Of a stretch of DNA of 64,000 nucleotides, positions 52,318-62,929 are shown piece after piece. The notes under the pieces are model-generated. The model did not search any database. It had not been told where the DNA came from and saw nothing but the letters and a program-made list of their open reading frames with translations. The position numbers and the translations under genes were made by a program. Source of the stretch: Heloderma charlesbogerti (lineage: Eukaryota; Chordata; Lepidosauria; Squamata; Helodermatidae); assembly GCA_026122225.1 (NCBI GenBank), contig JANEZZ010003061.1, forward strand, positions 6,627,501 through 6,691,500, in the 5' to 3' direction. How positions within the stretch are numbered: the stretch's first letter is position 1; the number at the start of each line of letters is the position of its first letter.

Positions 52318-52850
52318 GGGGGGCTGCATTCCAGTGGTGGGAAGGGCCAAAGATAGAAGGGGGAAGGGCCAAAGGTAGAAGGGGGAAGGGCCAAAGGTAG
52401 AAGGGGAAAGGGCCAAAGGTAGAAGGGGGAAGGGCCAAAGGTAGAAAGGGGAAGGGCCAAAGGTAGAAGGGGGAAGGGCCAAAGGTAGAAGGGGGAAGGG
52501 CCAAAGGTAGAAGGGGGAAGGGCCAAAGGTAGAAAGGGGAAGGGCCAAAGGTAGAAAGGGGAAGGGCCAAAGGTAGAAGGGGGAAGGGCCAAAGGTAGAA
52601 AGGGGAAGGGCCAAAGGTAGAAAGGGGAAGGGCCAAAGGTAGAAGGGGGAAGGGCCAAAGGTAGAAGGGGGAAGGGCCAAAGGTAGAAGGGGGAAGGGCC
52701 AAAGGTAGAAGAGGGGGAATACAAAAAAGCACGCCAGCATATTGTAGCTTAAAGCTCTTCCTGCCAGTATCCAGGCCTTAGGAGAGGCATCTCCACCTTT
52801 GAGGGAGGGGGCCATCTGGGGAGCCCTGGGCCTGAGGTTCCCCACCCCTG
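52318..52850 (+). mobile_element. hAT-type element (CAGGGGTGGGGAACC family) expanded by a minisatellite
   Basis: Left part GGGGCTGCATTCCAGTGGTGGG and right part CCAGCATATTGTAGCTTAAAGC, CTGCCAGTATCC, CTTAGGAGAGGCAT and GGGCCTGAGGTTCCCCACCCCTG match 44809-45470. The usual GGCCAAAGGCAAAAGG segment has become a tandem array (next entry). The left end is truncated. Confidence 0.8.
52340..52712. repeat. 22-bp minisatellite, about 17 units
   Basis: Unit GGGCCAAAGGTAGAAGGGG plus 3 bases (22 in all), with single-base variants (AAAGGG versus GGGGGA). Because 22 is not a multiple of 3, every minus frame stays open and reads a rotated LPLALPPSTFGPSPFYLWPF motif; the apparent 139-240 residue proteins are artefacts. 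Confidence 0.95.
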
Positions 52851-54745
52851 TGGCACGCAGTCCTCATCTCTGTGACCCTCAGCCCGTGACGTTTCCCCAC
52901 TTGCCGAACGAAAGACGGAAAGGAGCATACATAGGGCTGGCATCAAATGTGCTCCAACTATTGGGTAAGATGGCAGAATTTTTTTTTGGAGGGGCCCCCA
53001 TAGGCTTCACAGGCTCCTGTGCAATGCACCCTGTACAGGTGCCCACTTACACTTCTGTCATTGATTATACAAGTGTTGTAGTGGGCCTACATGTGGAGTG
53101 AGGGGGTCTCTACCTTAAGCAACCCCCCCCCCACACACATATTTACTTCTGTTTTAGGTTTCTTTGAGGGATTATGATGGGCTCCTTTACATGGTAGACT
53201 TGTGGTTTGAATTGAGGGAGCACCTCCCTCCCTCCCTTTCATGTGTGCAAAGAAGTGGGTGGGGGGAGTCTTATTTCAGTCGCTGAACTAGTGCTGTACT
53301 GTTTCCTTGCAGCCCCCAGGAAAGCTATGCCTTCCTTCTGAGCAAACGTAAGATTATGCTGTAAGTTTGCAATCCTAGGCACACTTACTTGGGAGTAAGC
53401 ACCATTGAATGCAATGGGATTTAGTTCTGAGTAGACATAAGATTGCACTGTAAGTCAGCAACCCTTGGCAAACGTACTTGGGAGTAAGCCCCATTGAACT
53501 CAGTGGGGTGCTCTGAGTCAACAGAGGACATTGATTCTGAGCTTGGTGGGGTAGGGGAATCATATCTGTCTCCCTTCACTGCAGGGGGGCATTTTACCCT
53601 CTTCTCCCTCTGATCAGCCAGCAATCAAAAACTGTGCTCATTTACATGGCAGGCACATGGTGTGAATCAAGAAAAGTCCTTCCATTCATAGCATAGAGCT
53701 ATGAAAAGTTCATAGCACTACACCAGCATTACACACTGCCGATATGGCACCATTAACATTTATTACTAGCTTATCTCCAGTCTTTTTGAAAGCAGAATAA
53801 AGGAGGAAATGTGTGGGAAACATCCTGGAGATTGATGACGTCATGTAAAGGACCTGCAAACTGCCGTGAGTGACCAAACATGAGCATGCAATAAATCGCT
53901 TGTTTAGAGACACCCTAAAAGTGGTGCTGATTAAGAGCCCAATATCGGATGCTTCCGTATCTTGAGGAACTTATAACGAAATGGGGTATAGACTTTACAG
54001 GGTCACATCAGCCTATCATGCTGTGTAAAACTCCTTGTTTATGCTCTATAACAGGCCTGAGCAAATTGTGAGTCATAGCTGACAAGCTATGCCTGGTAAC
54101 ATCTGCTTGAGACTGTGACAACAAGCACCAGGCAGGCTGATGGGCTGCATTCAGTTTGCTGGCCCACATTCTGTGCAGCCCTGTTCTATAACCTGGACCA
54201 CATCATCAGAATTCAGCTGGAATCCTTTACTTACAAAGCATGGAGAATTACGGAATCCATCTGGCCTTCTTTTAATTAGTTTTCCACATGGCAGTCTAAG
54301 CACATATGATCTGGTTTTGCCAGTAAAATGGACATTGTAAAATGTGGTGGAAGTGGGTTTGGGAGACATACGCTGCATGCATTTTCAGGACAGAGAATGT
54401 GTACTGAAACCACTTCCACCACTGTTAGAATGTCTGTCTTCACTCTAAAGTAATAACTCAGCGTCAGCAGATTATCTGTGCATTGTGAGTGAGGCATTTG
54501 TCTTTGGAAGGAGGTTTGATCATCATTCCCTCTTAACAGTGAACTCAAGCACTGAGTGCCAGTGGCTATGTAACGAAAATGAGAGCAGCTATCAGTGCCC
54601 AGGGTTTGCTGAAGTACCCCCCACCTTAAAAAAGTTTTTTTAAAAAAACCCAAGGGGGCAAAACTCCCCCCAAATAGTGCAGTGAGGACTGAGCATGCTC
54701 AGTAGCTACAAGGCATGTGTGGCTGGAACCCTGAACAGGACTACT
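52851..54745. other. Mixed: short palindromic repeats and unassigned sequence
   Basis: 53360-53540 holds two neighbouring copies of a repeat with CTTGGGAGTAAGC(A/C)CCATTGAA and GAGTAGACATAAGATTGCAC. 53810-53910 shares AAAGGACCTGCAAACTGCCG with 59540-59600 in reverse. The stretch 54000-54660 shows no repeat and no convincing exon. Confidence 0.5.
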
Positions 54746-54888
54746 GGCTCCGATGTCAGTGGGATGGTGAATCCACCCTGGGTTTCTGTCAGAACCCTGG
54801 ATAACTCCTTTAGAGTTTTGACTGGTTCTGACTGATATCCGGAGCAGATTCTCTGCCCCACTGACATTGGAGCCACCAGCCTCTACTG
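54746..54888. mobile_element. CAGTGGAGGCTGG-family hAT MITE
   Basis: Right end GGAGCCACCAGCCTCTACTG intact; the left end begins at GGCTCCGATG, about ten bases short. Flanks GACTACT (54739-54745) and GACTACTC (54889-54896) agree, so the truncation is terminal. Confidence 0.8.
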
Positions 54889-55399
54889 GACTACTCTGTC
54901 CTTTTATGAGCTGAGGATACACTGCTGCATTGTTGCAGGTCCCACTTGTTCCTTCTAACAGTCGACTCAGGTGGTTGGGTGCTGGTGAGTTTGGAAGAGA
55001 ACCATGGCTTCTATATACTTGGAGGATGGCCAGTTACAAAACAACAGCAACAACAACCCCTACATAAATGTGTAAATCAAAAGAAAATGCCATTAACTTC
55101 TACCCCATACTGCCTAACAGGGGCCTGTGAGCTTACAGAATGTTGATGGCAGTTAATCCTATAAACAGTGGGGTGGCTGCATCTAAAAGCAGCTTTCCCC
55201 ACCTGGAAAATGGAAACAAGCCCCCCCCCCCCGAAGATGGAGAGCAAAGGAAAACAGGGAATGGACCTGCTCAGCCCCCTGATAGTTTATAGTAATGATC
55301 CTGGAAAGGAGGGGGAAAGCATTTGGGGGCTGCCTTTCCCCTCTCCAGAACTGCCACTCTCCTCCAGATAGCTATGCAGGTCTGGGGTTGGGAGTCCTC
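54889..55399. other. Unassigned stretch
   Basis: Nothing recognised apart from a C run at 55221-55232. Confidence 0.35.
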
Positions 55400-55965
55400 T
55401 AGGGTTGTGCCAGGAACCCTGACCCACTTCAGGGGCTGATTTGGAGCTTCTGAATCGGCCTTGGCCCGATCTGGAGCCGGGCCAACCCGCTTCAGCCTCC
55501 AGATCTGAAGTGAGATCCTGACAGCTGAAGCACCCCCTCCCTGCCCAGGTGTGCGAGCCCCCTGCCCCTCCTGCCCCAGACCCGTGGGGAGAGCCCGCAG
55601 CCATGCCATCTCGGAAGGCGTAGCTATTGTGGTGACTCTTTGTCTTCCGATAATTCAATATTGTGTAGATGGCTCCTTTACAGCCGCAATCTACACAATG
55701 TTTAATTACCGGAAGAAGTGTCACAAAATGGAGACTCCCTCCAAGATGGCGATGGCTGCAGGCACTCCCCACGGGTCTGGGTAAGGAGCAAGGGGCTTGC
55801 ACGGCTGGGTGGGCGGCTGTCCGGATTGGGCTGAAATGGCCCAAAGCACTTCTGGTCAATCCCAGGCCATTTTGGGCTGACCTTGACCCACTCTGGACTA
55901 GGCTGCTTTGGTCTGAATCACCCTGATCCACTTCGGGATCTGGACTGAAGTGGTGCACAGCCCTA
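55400..55965. mobile_element. hAT-type palindromic element, TAGGGTTGTGC ends
   Basis: 566 bp, ends TAGGGTTGTGC and GCACAGCCCTA; flanks GAGTCCTC and GAGTCTTC match 7 of 8. The centre is a palindrome (TGTGTAGATGGC facing GCAATCTACACA near 55657-55700), with CCAGACCCGTGGGGAG facing CTCCCCACGGGTCTGG further out. Right-hand CGGGTCTGG|GTAAGG again resembles a splice donor. The long frames on both strands are products of the palindrome. Confidence 0.85.
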
Positions 55966-57124
55966 GAGTCTTCTAATCATACCTAGTACAGTAAGGGAAG
56001 CGCTGGTAGTGAAGAGGGGAAAAAATTGTATTTTCTCACTTTCCCTCTCCTGAAACTCATTCTGACCTAAGAGATGTGAACAGCAGTACAAGGCTCCTGT
56101 TCTGGGCTGTCTGGAAACATGAGTTGGACCACCCCCCTTAGGGAGTGGGGATTCGTTTTGTTGTAGGTCTCACTTGTCTCCTATTTCCCTTTTCCTTGTC
56201 CTGATGCTTAGGGAAAAGCATGGAGTGAACTCTAATAAGCTGTTTGAATTTCCTGCAGATCCCTCAAGAGAAAACAGCCTAGAAACTGTTTTTGTGTGGA
56301 GTTCATTGGAGAACTCTGCAAGGCTGTTGATCAGTTGAAAAAGAAGTGGTGCTTTACTAACGCTCAGAGATTATTTCTTCTCATGTTCACAGGCTGAGCT
56401 CTGGCAGTCAAAACAATTTTTGGCCAGTGTGCCAGCAAAGCCTGGCTCAAATTAAAAGCAAGGGAGGAGAGAGGAGATTTCACCTTGGAAAGATTTGCAC
56501 AGCTTTTTTTTTTTTAAGTGCCAGCTCAAACAATTTTTGTTTTGTCTTTAGTCAAGGGGCTGCTATCCAACACATAGTAAATCCTACTGAAATCACTGTG
56601 ACTTAATTCTTAGTAGACACGCACAGGATTGTGCTGGACAAATGTGAAGGAGAATAATCAATGGAAGGTTCCTGTGTCACTGTGGCCATGGTTGTTGGGT
56701 TTTTTTTTAATCTCTCCCCCCCCCCCCCCGCTTCTGTTTACATCATGTACATCTCTTATTCTTTGGCTGAGTGATGCATATGTAACTCTTCTAGGGCACA
56801 ATCCTGTGCATGTATAGACAGAAAAAGGCATGGCTGTCTGAGGCATGCTGGGAGTTGTAGGCCTTTTTTTTCTGTCTACACAGGCATAATTATTTTTTAA
56901 TTTTAATTATTTAATTACTAATGATTAAAGATCACTTATTTTAATCTTTGTGTCCTTTTGATCCTCTCCGTTTCATCCTTTTCTTCTTTGGCTGTTCTAA
57001 TGAGGACATGCTGTTCTGTGTGTGATTTCAGTAGATCCACGGAGAGTGAAATTATGAAGGATTCATTTTTCTCCATAAGTATGCAAATCAAAATTGTACT
57101 GCTGGCTCTGGTAGGACATCGCAT
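55966..57124. other. MITE fragments and unassigned sequence
   Basis: 56797-56890 is a Harbinger-type MITE (GGGCACAATCCTGTGCATG ... CTGTCTACACAGGCAT). 56555-56640 has a GTAAATCC...TTAGTAGACACGCACAGGATTG repeat like 53360. A minus frame at 56936-57124 (ending HTEQHVLIRTAKEEKDETERI) looks protein-like but has no splice-site or homology support. Confidence 0.4.
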
Positions 57125-57564
57125 TATGCATCGAACAGTATTCTTCTTCAGCTGCTGTTGGGATTGCTAATTTCCAAGAATCTGCTTCCTATTAAAATCT
57201 TTAATTTTCCTCATTCACATTAGCACAGCTTCACACTTTACACAGCGAACACAATTGTGGCTTGTATATCAGTTTTATACCAGTGTTTTCTGCAGAAAAC
57301 CAATCAAGTATGGAAGTAATACTTGCATGTACACATATTTTTAAATACCCAATGATTCAGATGGGAAACCTGATTGGGTCAGGTTTCCCAGATGCATACA
57401 CACATGTGTTTAATCAGTTGGTGAAGCTTTTCATAGCATGGTGATAAACATTATTATCTATTCAAGTCTGCACATCAAGCTGCAGTTAATGCCACAACTA
57501 CAGGGGTTGGTTTAAAAGTTGGCACCCTTATGGATTACTTTCATTCTTGACCTGTTTGCTGCAG

Positions 57565-57675
57565 AAAACATGGAGGTATCGCTGTTTCCCTCTTCCCACA
57601 AAGCAGTTGTAACATGGAGCGTTGTATTCGGTCAAGAGTTCCCAGAGGCACTTGCATATTTGTGTAAAGATACAG
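57565..57675 (+). CDS. Weak candidate internal exon
   Basis: Acceptor-like CCTGTTTGCTGCAG, then 111 bases, then ACAG|GTTTGT. Entered in phase 1, which fits the donor at 8774, the frame is open and reads MEVSLFPSSHKAVVTW and FGQEFPEALAYL. The frame is also open beyond both splice sites, so openness is weak evidence. No homologue recognised. Treat as a candidate only. Confidence 0.15.
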
Positions 57676-57751
57676 GTTTGTTGTTTAGGCTATATGAATT
57701 TGCTGTAGACTTTGGGGGCACAACTTGACATGACACAGGAGATCTCAATGG

Positions 57752-57978
57752 CACCTGGTGACTCCATTTCTGGAGGGGCTGTTTCCATTCACGGTTTTAG
57801 TTGCCAACAGCCAAAACTCTAATTGTGCTATCCAGGGTGCTGGAAGGTGATATCCAAGGTGCTGAACCCCACCCCCAAAATGGCTTCAGCTCCTTGGATA
57901 GCACCGTTAGAGTTTTGGCTGGTGGAAACTAAAACTGTGAATGGAAACACAGCCCCTCTGGAACTGGAGTCACCAACT
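57752..57978. mobile_element. Palindromic MITE related to the CAGTGGAGGCTGG family
   Basis: TGGTGACTCCATTTCTGGAG faces CTGGAACTGGAGTCACCA, and inward CCAAAACTCTAA faces TTAGAGTTTTGG. The CTTGGATAGC and TTAGAGTTTTGGCTGG blocks match 9537-9756. Target duplication not resolved. Confidence 0.75.
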
Positions 57979-58116
57979 GCCAGTGAGAGATCTGTACTTA
58001 ACATCAGCATATGTGTATCTATATGGGTGTGTGCAGGTGTGTGTGTATATGTATGTATGTGTATGCATACATGTGTGCACGTACACACACACACACACAC
58101 ATATACTGTATGTGTA

Positions 58117-58118
<2 letters not shown>

Positions 58119-58160
<42 letters not shown>
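58119..58160. repeat. (CTAT)n microsatellite, preceded by (CA)n
   Basis: About ten CTAT units, with a CA run at 58083-58100 just upstream. Confidence 0.95.
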
Positions 58161-58309
58161 GAGAGAGATGGATGGATTGAGAGCAGCTACAGGAGGGGTG
58201 TGAATCAGATTGGGATTGCAGTTCTAGGAGAAGGAGGGTTCAACCCTTTTATCCTGTTTTCCTGAAGAGGAAAACTTACAGGTATTGTACAAGTTTTCTC
58301 CCACAGGGA

Positions 58310-58790
58310 AACATCATGGTCCAGGATTGGGAGCCTCAGAGACTAAAGCCTCCAGCAACAGTGACTCCAAGGAGATGCCAGAGCCAGTCCCTGGTCCTTC
58401 TGAACTGGCACCCACTGCCTCAGATCTCATGTTATCCATGTGACCACCAGGAGGTGCCACTGCCCCCTACTCTGAGGAGTGGACCTCAGCTGCCTCTAGA
58501 GAACAGGGAGACGCTGAGGAGCAGTCCCCAGCCAGCTCCTCATCCCTCCAACCTTCACTCCACAGGAGAAGCCAGTGCCTACAGGAAGTGGTTGCTGGCC
58601 CTTTAAGAGACAAATACAGCACCTGAGGGGTGGAGCTTCCAGAAGGGCTCTCCTGGCCTGACTATAAATCCCTGTCAGTTCCTCTCTGCCAGTGTGGGAG
58701 TAACTTGTTTGTAGTATGTCTACAGTATTGCTGTCCAGTGTCCTGAAATTAAACTAAGTTCCAGATGTGATTCAGCTGCCTGCCCCACAC
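58310..58790 (+). repeat. Possible LTR of another retroelement
   Basis: Features of an LTR promoter region in order: GC-rich U3-like body, GGCCCTTTAAGAGAC, TATA-like CTGACTATAAATCC at about 58660-58673, then a likely R/U5 with ATTAAACTAAG near 58748. Style resembles the gypsy LTR at 2427. Ends and target duplication were not found, so this is tentative. Confidence 0.35.
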
Positions 58791-59244
58791 TGTGCCTCCT
58801 TACTTGAGCAGTTGCCCAGAGCAGACGATGGAAGCCCCGATGGAGCAGGGCAGCAGACAGCTGCTTCTGGGGGAATTTTGACCAGGGAAGTGGTATGGGT
58901 GGAAAGGGTTTTCCCTCAGAGGATCACAGTCACAATCTCATTCTCCATCCCCACACCTCACAATCACCATTGACGGGCAATATATACAATAAAATAAATA
59001 AATCATAATTTTTAAAAACCTGCAGGAGATCCTAATAATAGATCTCCCTTGGCATTCTGGTTTCCATTCTTACCTTTGTTCTTTCTTTGTACATTTTTTT
59101 TTAATAATTGCAACCCTTCATGAGAAATCATTCTTTGATCTTTGATGAAACATTATATTTTGGGTCCCTGTCCTGAATGTACTTATGGCATGATCCTCTG
59201 GTTATTTGCTCAGAAGTAAATCTCAGTGAGTTCAGTGGGACTTC
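58791..59244. other. Unassigned stretch
   Basis: Possible continuation of the LTR element (GATGGAAGCCCCGATGGAGC) but no Gag motifs follow. Confidence 0.3.
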
Positions 59245-59960
59245 TAAGAATCCATGAAGAGCCATGATGGATCACACCAAGGGTCCATCTATCATACAGT
59301 TCACACAATAGCCAACTAGCTGCCTGCGGGAAACCCAGAAGTAGGACATGAATCCTATAGCACCCTCCCACCCATGTTCCCCAGCAACTGGTGTACGTAG
59401 GCATTCTGTCTCTGTTAGTGGAAGTAGCATATTGCCATCAGGACTAGTAGCCATAGGTAGCCATGAATTTGTCTAATCCCCCTTTAAGGCCATCTAAATT
59501 AGTGACCGTTACTACAGGCTTTTCTACACAAGGCTTTTCTTGTGTGCTCATGATTGCTCACTCACGGCAGTTTGCAGGTCCTTTAAACAATGTCGTCATC
59601 TCCTACTCTTTGCAACCATTATCACTTTTTTTTCATAATGAGGAGAGTCTGGTATTTTCCTCATATCCCACCATAGAAGCAGTGTGTAAAAGTACAATTC
59701 CACTATTCCACAGTGCCACCTAGTGGTTGTGTAATGAAACATAAAGAAGGGCAGAGAGAGAGAGAAGAATTCCAGAAAAAGGCACGTGTAAAGGAGTTGA
59801 GCTTAAGCCTGCAAAGAATCCGGAAGCAGAAGTCCTGGTAAGGGTGCAACATAAAAGCCTCATGCAGAAATGCTCTACATCTCATGGTAGTGCATTCCAT
59901 AATTTAACTATGCACTGTATGAAGAAGTACGTCCTGTTATCTACACGTAAGAATAAACCA
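59245..59960 (-). mobile_element. CR1-like LINE 3' end, interrupted
   Basis: Reverse 3' UTR at 59255-59516 (ACCCATGTTCCCCAGCAACTGG, AGGCCATCTAAATTAGTGAC), then a foreign stretch of about 360 bp, then the RT end at 59878-59950 (CATTCCATAATTTAACTATGCACTG; minus FFIQCIVKLWNALP). The insert begins and ends near CTAC and shares AAAGGACC/CAGTTTGCAGG with 53810-53910; class unknown. Confidence 0.75.
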
Positions 59961-60114
59961 TTATAGCAATAGTCAGGGAATGTTTTTGCTTTGTCCCCTG
60001 TCCATTCATGTGGTAACTTCAAAGTCATTGGGCTTGTTTGCAAGTGATGAAAAGCAAGCATACTAGTGCACTCTGCTTGCTCTCTCTCACTTGGCTCTTC
60101 CAGCCAGCAGATGT

Positions 60115-60365
60115 GGCTAAACAAACGAGGGACCCTTTGTCCATGGCTGTTTAGCGTTATGCCTGAACTGGGATCTCTGGCTTGTTGCTGTCCTAACAGG
60201 CTAAAGATCCCAGTTCGGACACAATGCTAAACAAATCACGGACAGAGGATTCCTGGTTTGTTTAGCCACTCCCACTGGCAGAAGGAGCTAAGTGGGAGCA
60301 GTCAAGCAGTATGCATCAGCACGCTTGCTTGTTCAGGCACTAAAAAAAAATCCGCTTTATCGTTA
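60115..60365. mobile_element. Unclassified element with GGTTTGTTTAGCC motifs
   Basis: TGAACTGGGATCTCTGG faces AAAGATCCCAGTTCGG, and CAGCACGCTTG and GTTTGTTTAGCC match 33474-33835. Borders approximate. Confidence 0.5.
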
Positions 60366-61164
60366 GGTGTGACCTGGGCCAACTACCCAAACCCTCTTTC
60401 CCATAATGGTGCTCCATGCAGAAGCAACAGTACCTCAACCCTCTTGCCAGCTGGGTCATCTGGAATACGTACAGCATATGTATACCACTCCCAGTCCACT
60501 GGAAAGTGCAGAACTGGCATGAAATAAACAAGCACACATCAAGGACTCCTTTGATTTTCTACAAGGACTTTAAACATTTTCTATAATATGGAATGTCAGT
60601 GACTGGAAGAGCTTTTTGCAGTGTTTATTTGCAGTTGTTAATGTCTGATCTGGCCCAAAGGCTTTTGGGATCATGAAGTCAATGTAGAAACTTGATTTTT
60701 CTAAAAAAAAAAAATGTACCTCACCTATAAAGTTGTTTGGTGCCCGTTAGCCATTTGGTCAATTCCTATCTTATATGGTAGTTCTGAAGGTAAATGAGTT
60801 GCGAGCTATCAGGTAAGCTGAACTGCTGGAAATGATGATCATAATTATACTGAATTAGGGTTGCTAATTCCCCCCACCCCATTATAGTAGGCCTCTGGTG
60901 CCATCAATAGCACATGAGATGTAAGTATTCAACAGATGTAGTGTTTCTCTTTACTGTATCATTGTTATGGAAAATAGCACCTGCTGAATTTCCTCCATCA
61001 TGCAACTGTTAAAAGTATAGGAAACCTGCTGGAAGAAAAATAATGGACAAGATCTAGCCAAAGTGAACCGTACTGGAGTCCTGTTGATCTGATCTCATGA
61101 TTAACTCTCCCTTTGCAACCAATAGGACTCCAAAGACTTTAACTTTGAATAGGTCATTCCCTAC
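60366..61164. other. Unassigned stretch
   Basis: No gene or repeat recognised. Confidence 0.4.
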
Positions 61165-61560
61165 TTATTTATTTGATTTAAAATGTATATCGCTCCTTAA
61201 TGTTCTCAAAGTGGCAACAATAAAATAGCAAAAAGAGAAATGCTAAATCTAACTATAAAGCAATCTAATTGAGCACTAAAATCCAAGACAAGTTAATAAA
61301 ACAATTAGCCAGTTCTCTGGCTAAAAGCACAGCTGTACATCAGAAGTTAAGTTCCAGCAAGGCAAATCCTAAAGCAAAACTTCTAGAACAAAACCATTCT
61401 CTAAAGGTGAACAAGGAACTGGATAGACAGGCCTCTTTGGACAGGGAATTCTATAACGGGTGCCACCACCAAAAAGGCCGTAGACCCTACAGCTACCCAT
61501 AAAAGGGTCAAAGGGCCTCTCTGGAAGATCATGGTGCATAAGGAGGCATAAATAGGAACC
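61165..61560 (-). mobile_element. L2 LINE 3' end
   Basis: (TTTATTTGATTT) start, TATATCGCTCCTTAATG, A-rich stretch and a decayed coding end (TCTATAACGGGTGCCACCACC, minus-strand VAPxLWN region). Confidence 0.65.
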
Positions 61561-62689
61561 ACCAACTCTAAATGCTTATAGTACTGAGTTTATCCTTGTT
61601 GCATATGGTATGAATCCTTTCCCATAATATGGTAATTTAGTAGTGCCTCTTTGATCTGTTTTTAAGACAGTATAATTGCTTTAGAAAACCTTTAAATATA
61701 GTAGTGCCAAAGGCATCTGGCCGGATTAACACAAGATATTCTGCGCATTTGATGCATGTGACCACTTATCAATACCCCTCCTCTCAAATTAATCCCCATC
61801 ATCAGATTAGCCTGTGCCTCAAACAGAGGACAAAAGTGAACATGGCACATCAGTCAAAAAGGGACCTTTAGGCAAGGAATAATCTGGATGATTCAAACAA
61901 GTAATCATTGAGCATGCCACGTGTGACTGCAGGGGCCTTCCTTTCTCCACAAGCTAAGTGGCCTAGCAATTTAAAAAAAATCTTCTCAGTTCCAAATATA
62001 ATAAACTCATTAAATAGTTCAGCCGCTACCTTGCATATTTCCTTTATTTTATAAATGTGTACATCTAAATGCAAGTGAATTAAAAAGTCAATTGCAAATG
62101 TTTATCCTTCCTGCTTTTTCCTATTACTGTGCTCTTTTGTTGTTATGGCATAACACTTCCCTTCCTGATATCTAAATACATTTTTGTCTTGCTTCCTGCT
62201 AAAGATCCACTTTATTGCTTCTGCCTACTGAAATCTTTAAGTGGTGGTTGTGGCTTCTGTGGGCCAGGAATGATTACAGGCTCATTTTGCAGTGAAACAC
62301 TGCAAATTCAGCAGCTATCAATCAAATGAAAGTGACAGCTGTCTCATTTACCTTCTCCTAGATTCCTTCCCCCGCCCTGTCCCCTTTGAAGTTAAATGTT
62401 TTGAAGGGCATAGCTTTTGCATTCATGAACTGATGTTAGGGTTGCCAAATGAGTAGAAATTAACCATCCTGGCATGCTCATGGGCCTTTAGCAAGTGCTT
62501 AATGGGCAGGTGATAATGTTTATGTTGTGAAAAGTTTAACTGGCTAATGTCTGCACATCAAGCCACTTTCAAGGCACAAAGCTATAGAGTCCAGCTGAAC
62601 AGTGGCAACGCTATTCCTTTGGGATTTGGAGAGTTATTAGTCTCACTAAAAGCTAAACTTTCCCACTAGTATGATTATTTAGAATGCAT
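61561..62689. other. Unassigned, possibly unique intronic sequence
   Basis: No repeat family or coding frame recognised; AT-leaning and CpG-poor. Confidence 0.4.
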
Positions 62690-62890
62690 TTAAAATGTTT
62701 ATTAATTGCTTTTCTCTCCACCGTAGCCATCAGAGTTATGTGCAATTACATAAAATCCAATAAAATCTGAACAGAATAAAACAAAGAACTTTTTTCTTTT
62801 CTTTTTTAAAGGCCAAAACAATTTTACAAGCCAAAGGCCTGGAGAAACAGTACAGTTTTCACTGCCTGTCTAAAACATGATAGGGATGGA
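62690..62890 (-). mobile_element. L2-like LINE 3' end, short
   Basis: TTATTAATTGCTTTTCTCTCCACC...A-rich...GAAACAGTACAGTTTTCACTGCC, the reverse of the degenerate L2 end (KxVFTxxL). Confidence 0.5.
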
Positions 62891-62929
62891 GCCAATGTGA
62901 CCTCCTTTGAGATAAAGTTTACAGTTGGG

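Noticed and set aside
52010..52845. Three long overlapping minus-strand ORFs (up to 240 codons) with a repeating proline/leucine motif
   Set aside because: They are the same 22-bp tandem array read in three frames; the unit length is not a multiple of three, so each frame gives the same rotated motif.
55287..55958. 223-codon minus ORF
   Set aside because: Lies almost wholly within the palindromic hAT element at 55400-55965; mirrored frames on both strands follow from the palindrome.
57828..58265. ORFs across 57.8-58.3 kb reading cysteine-valine and serine-isoleucine-tyrosine-leucine repeats
   Set aside because: They are translations of the (GT)n, (CA)n and (CTAT)n microsatellites and the MITE before them.
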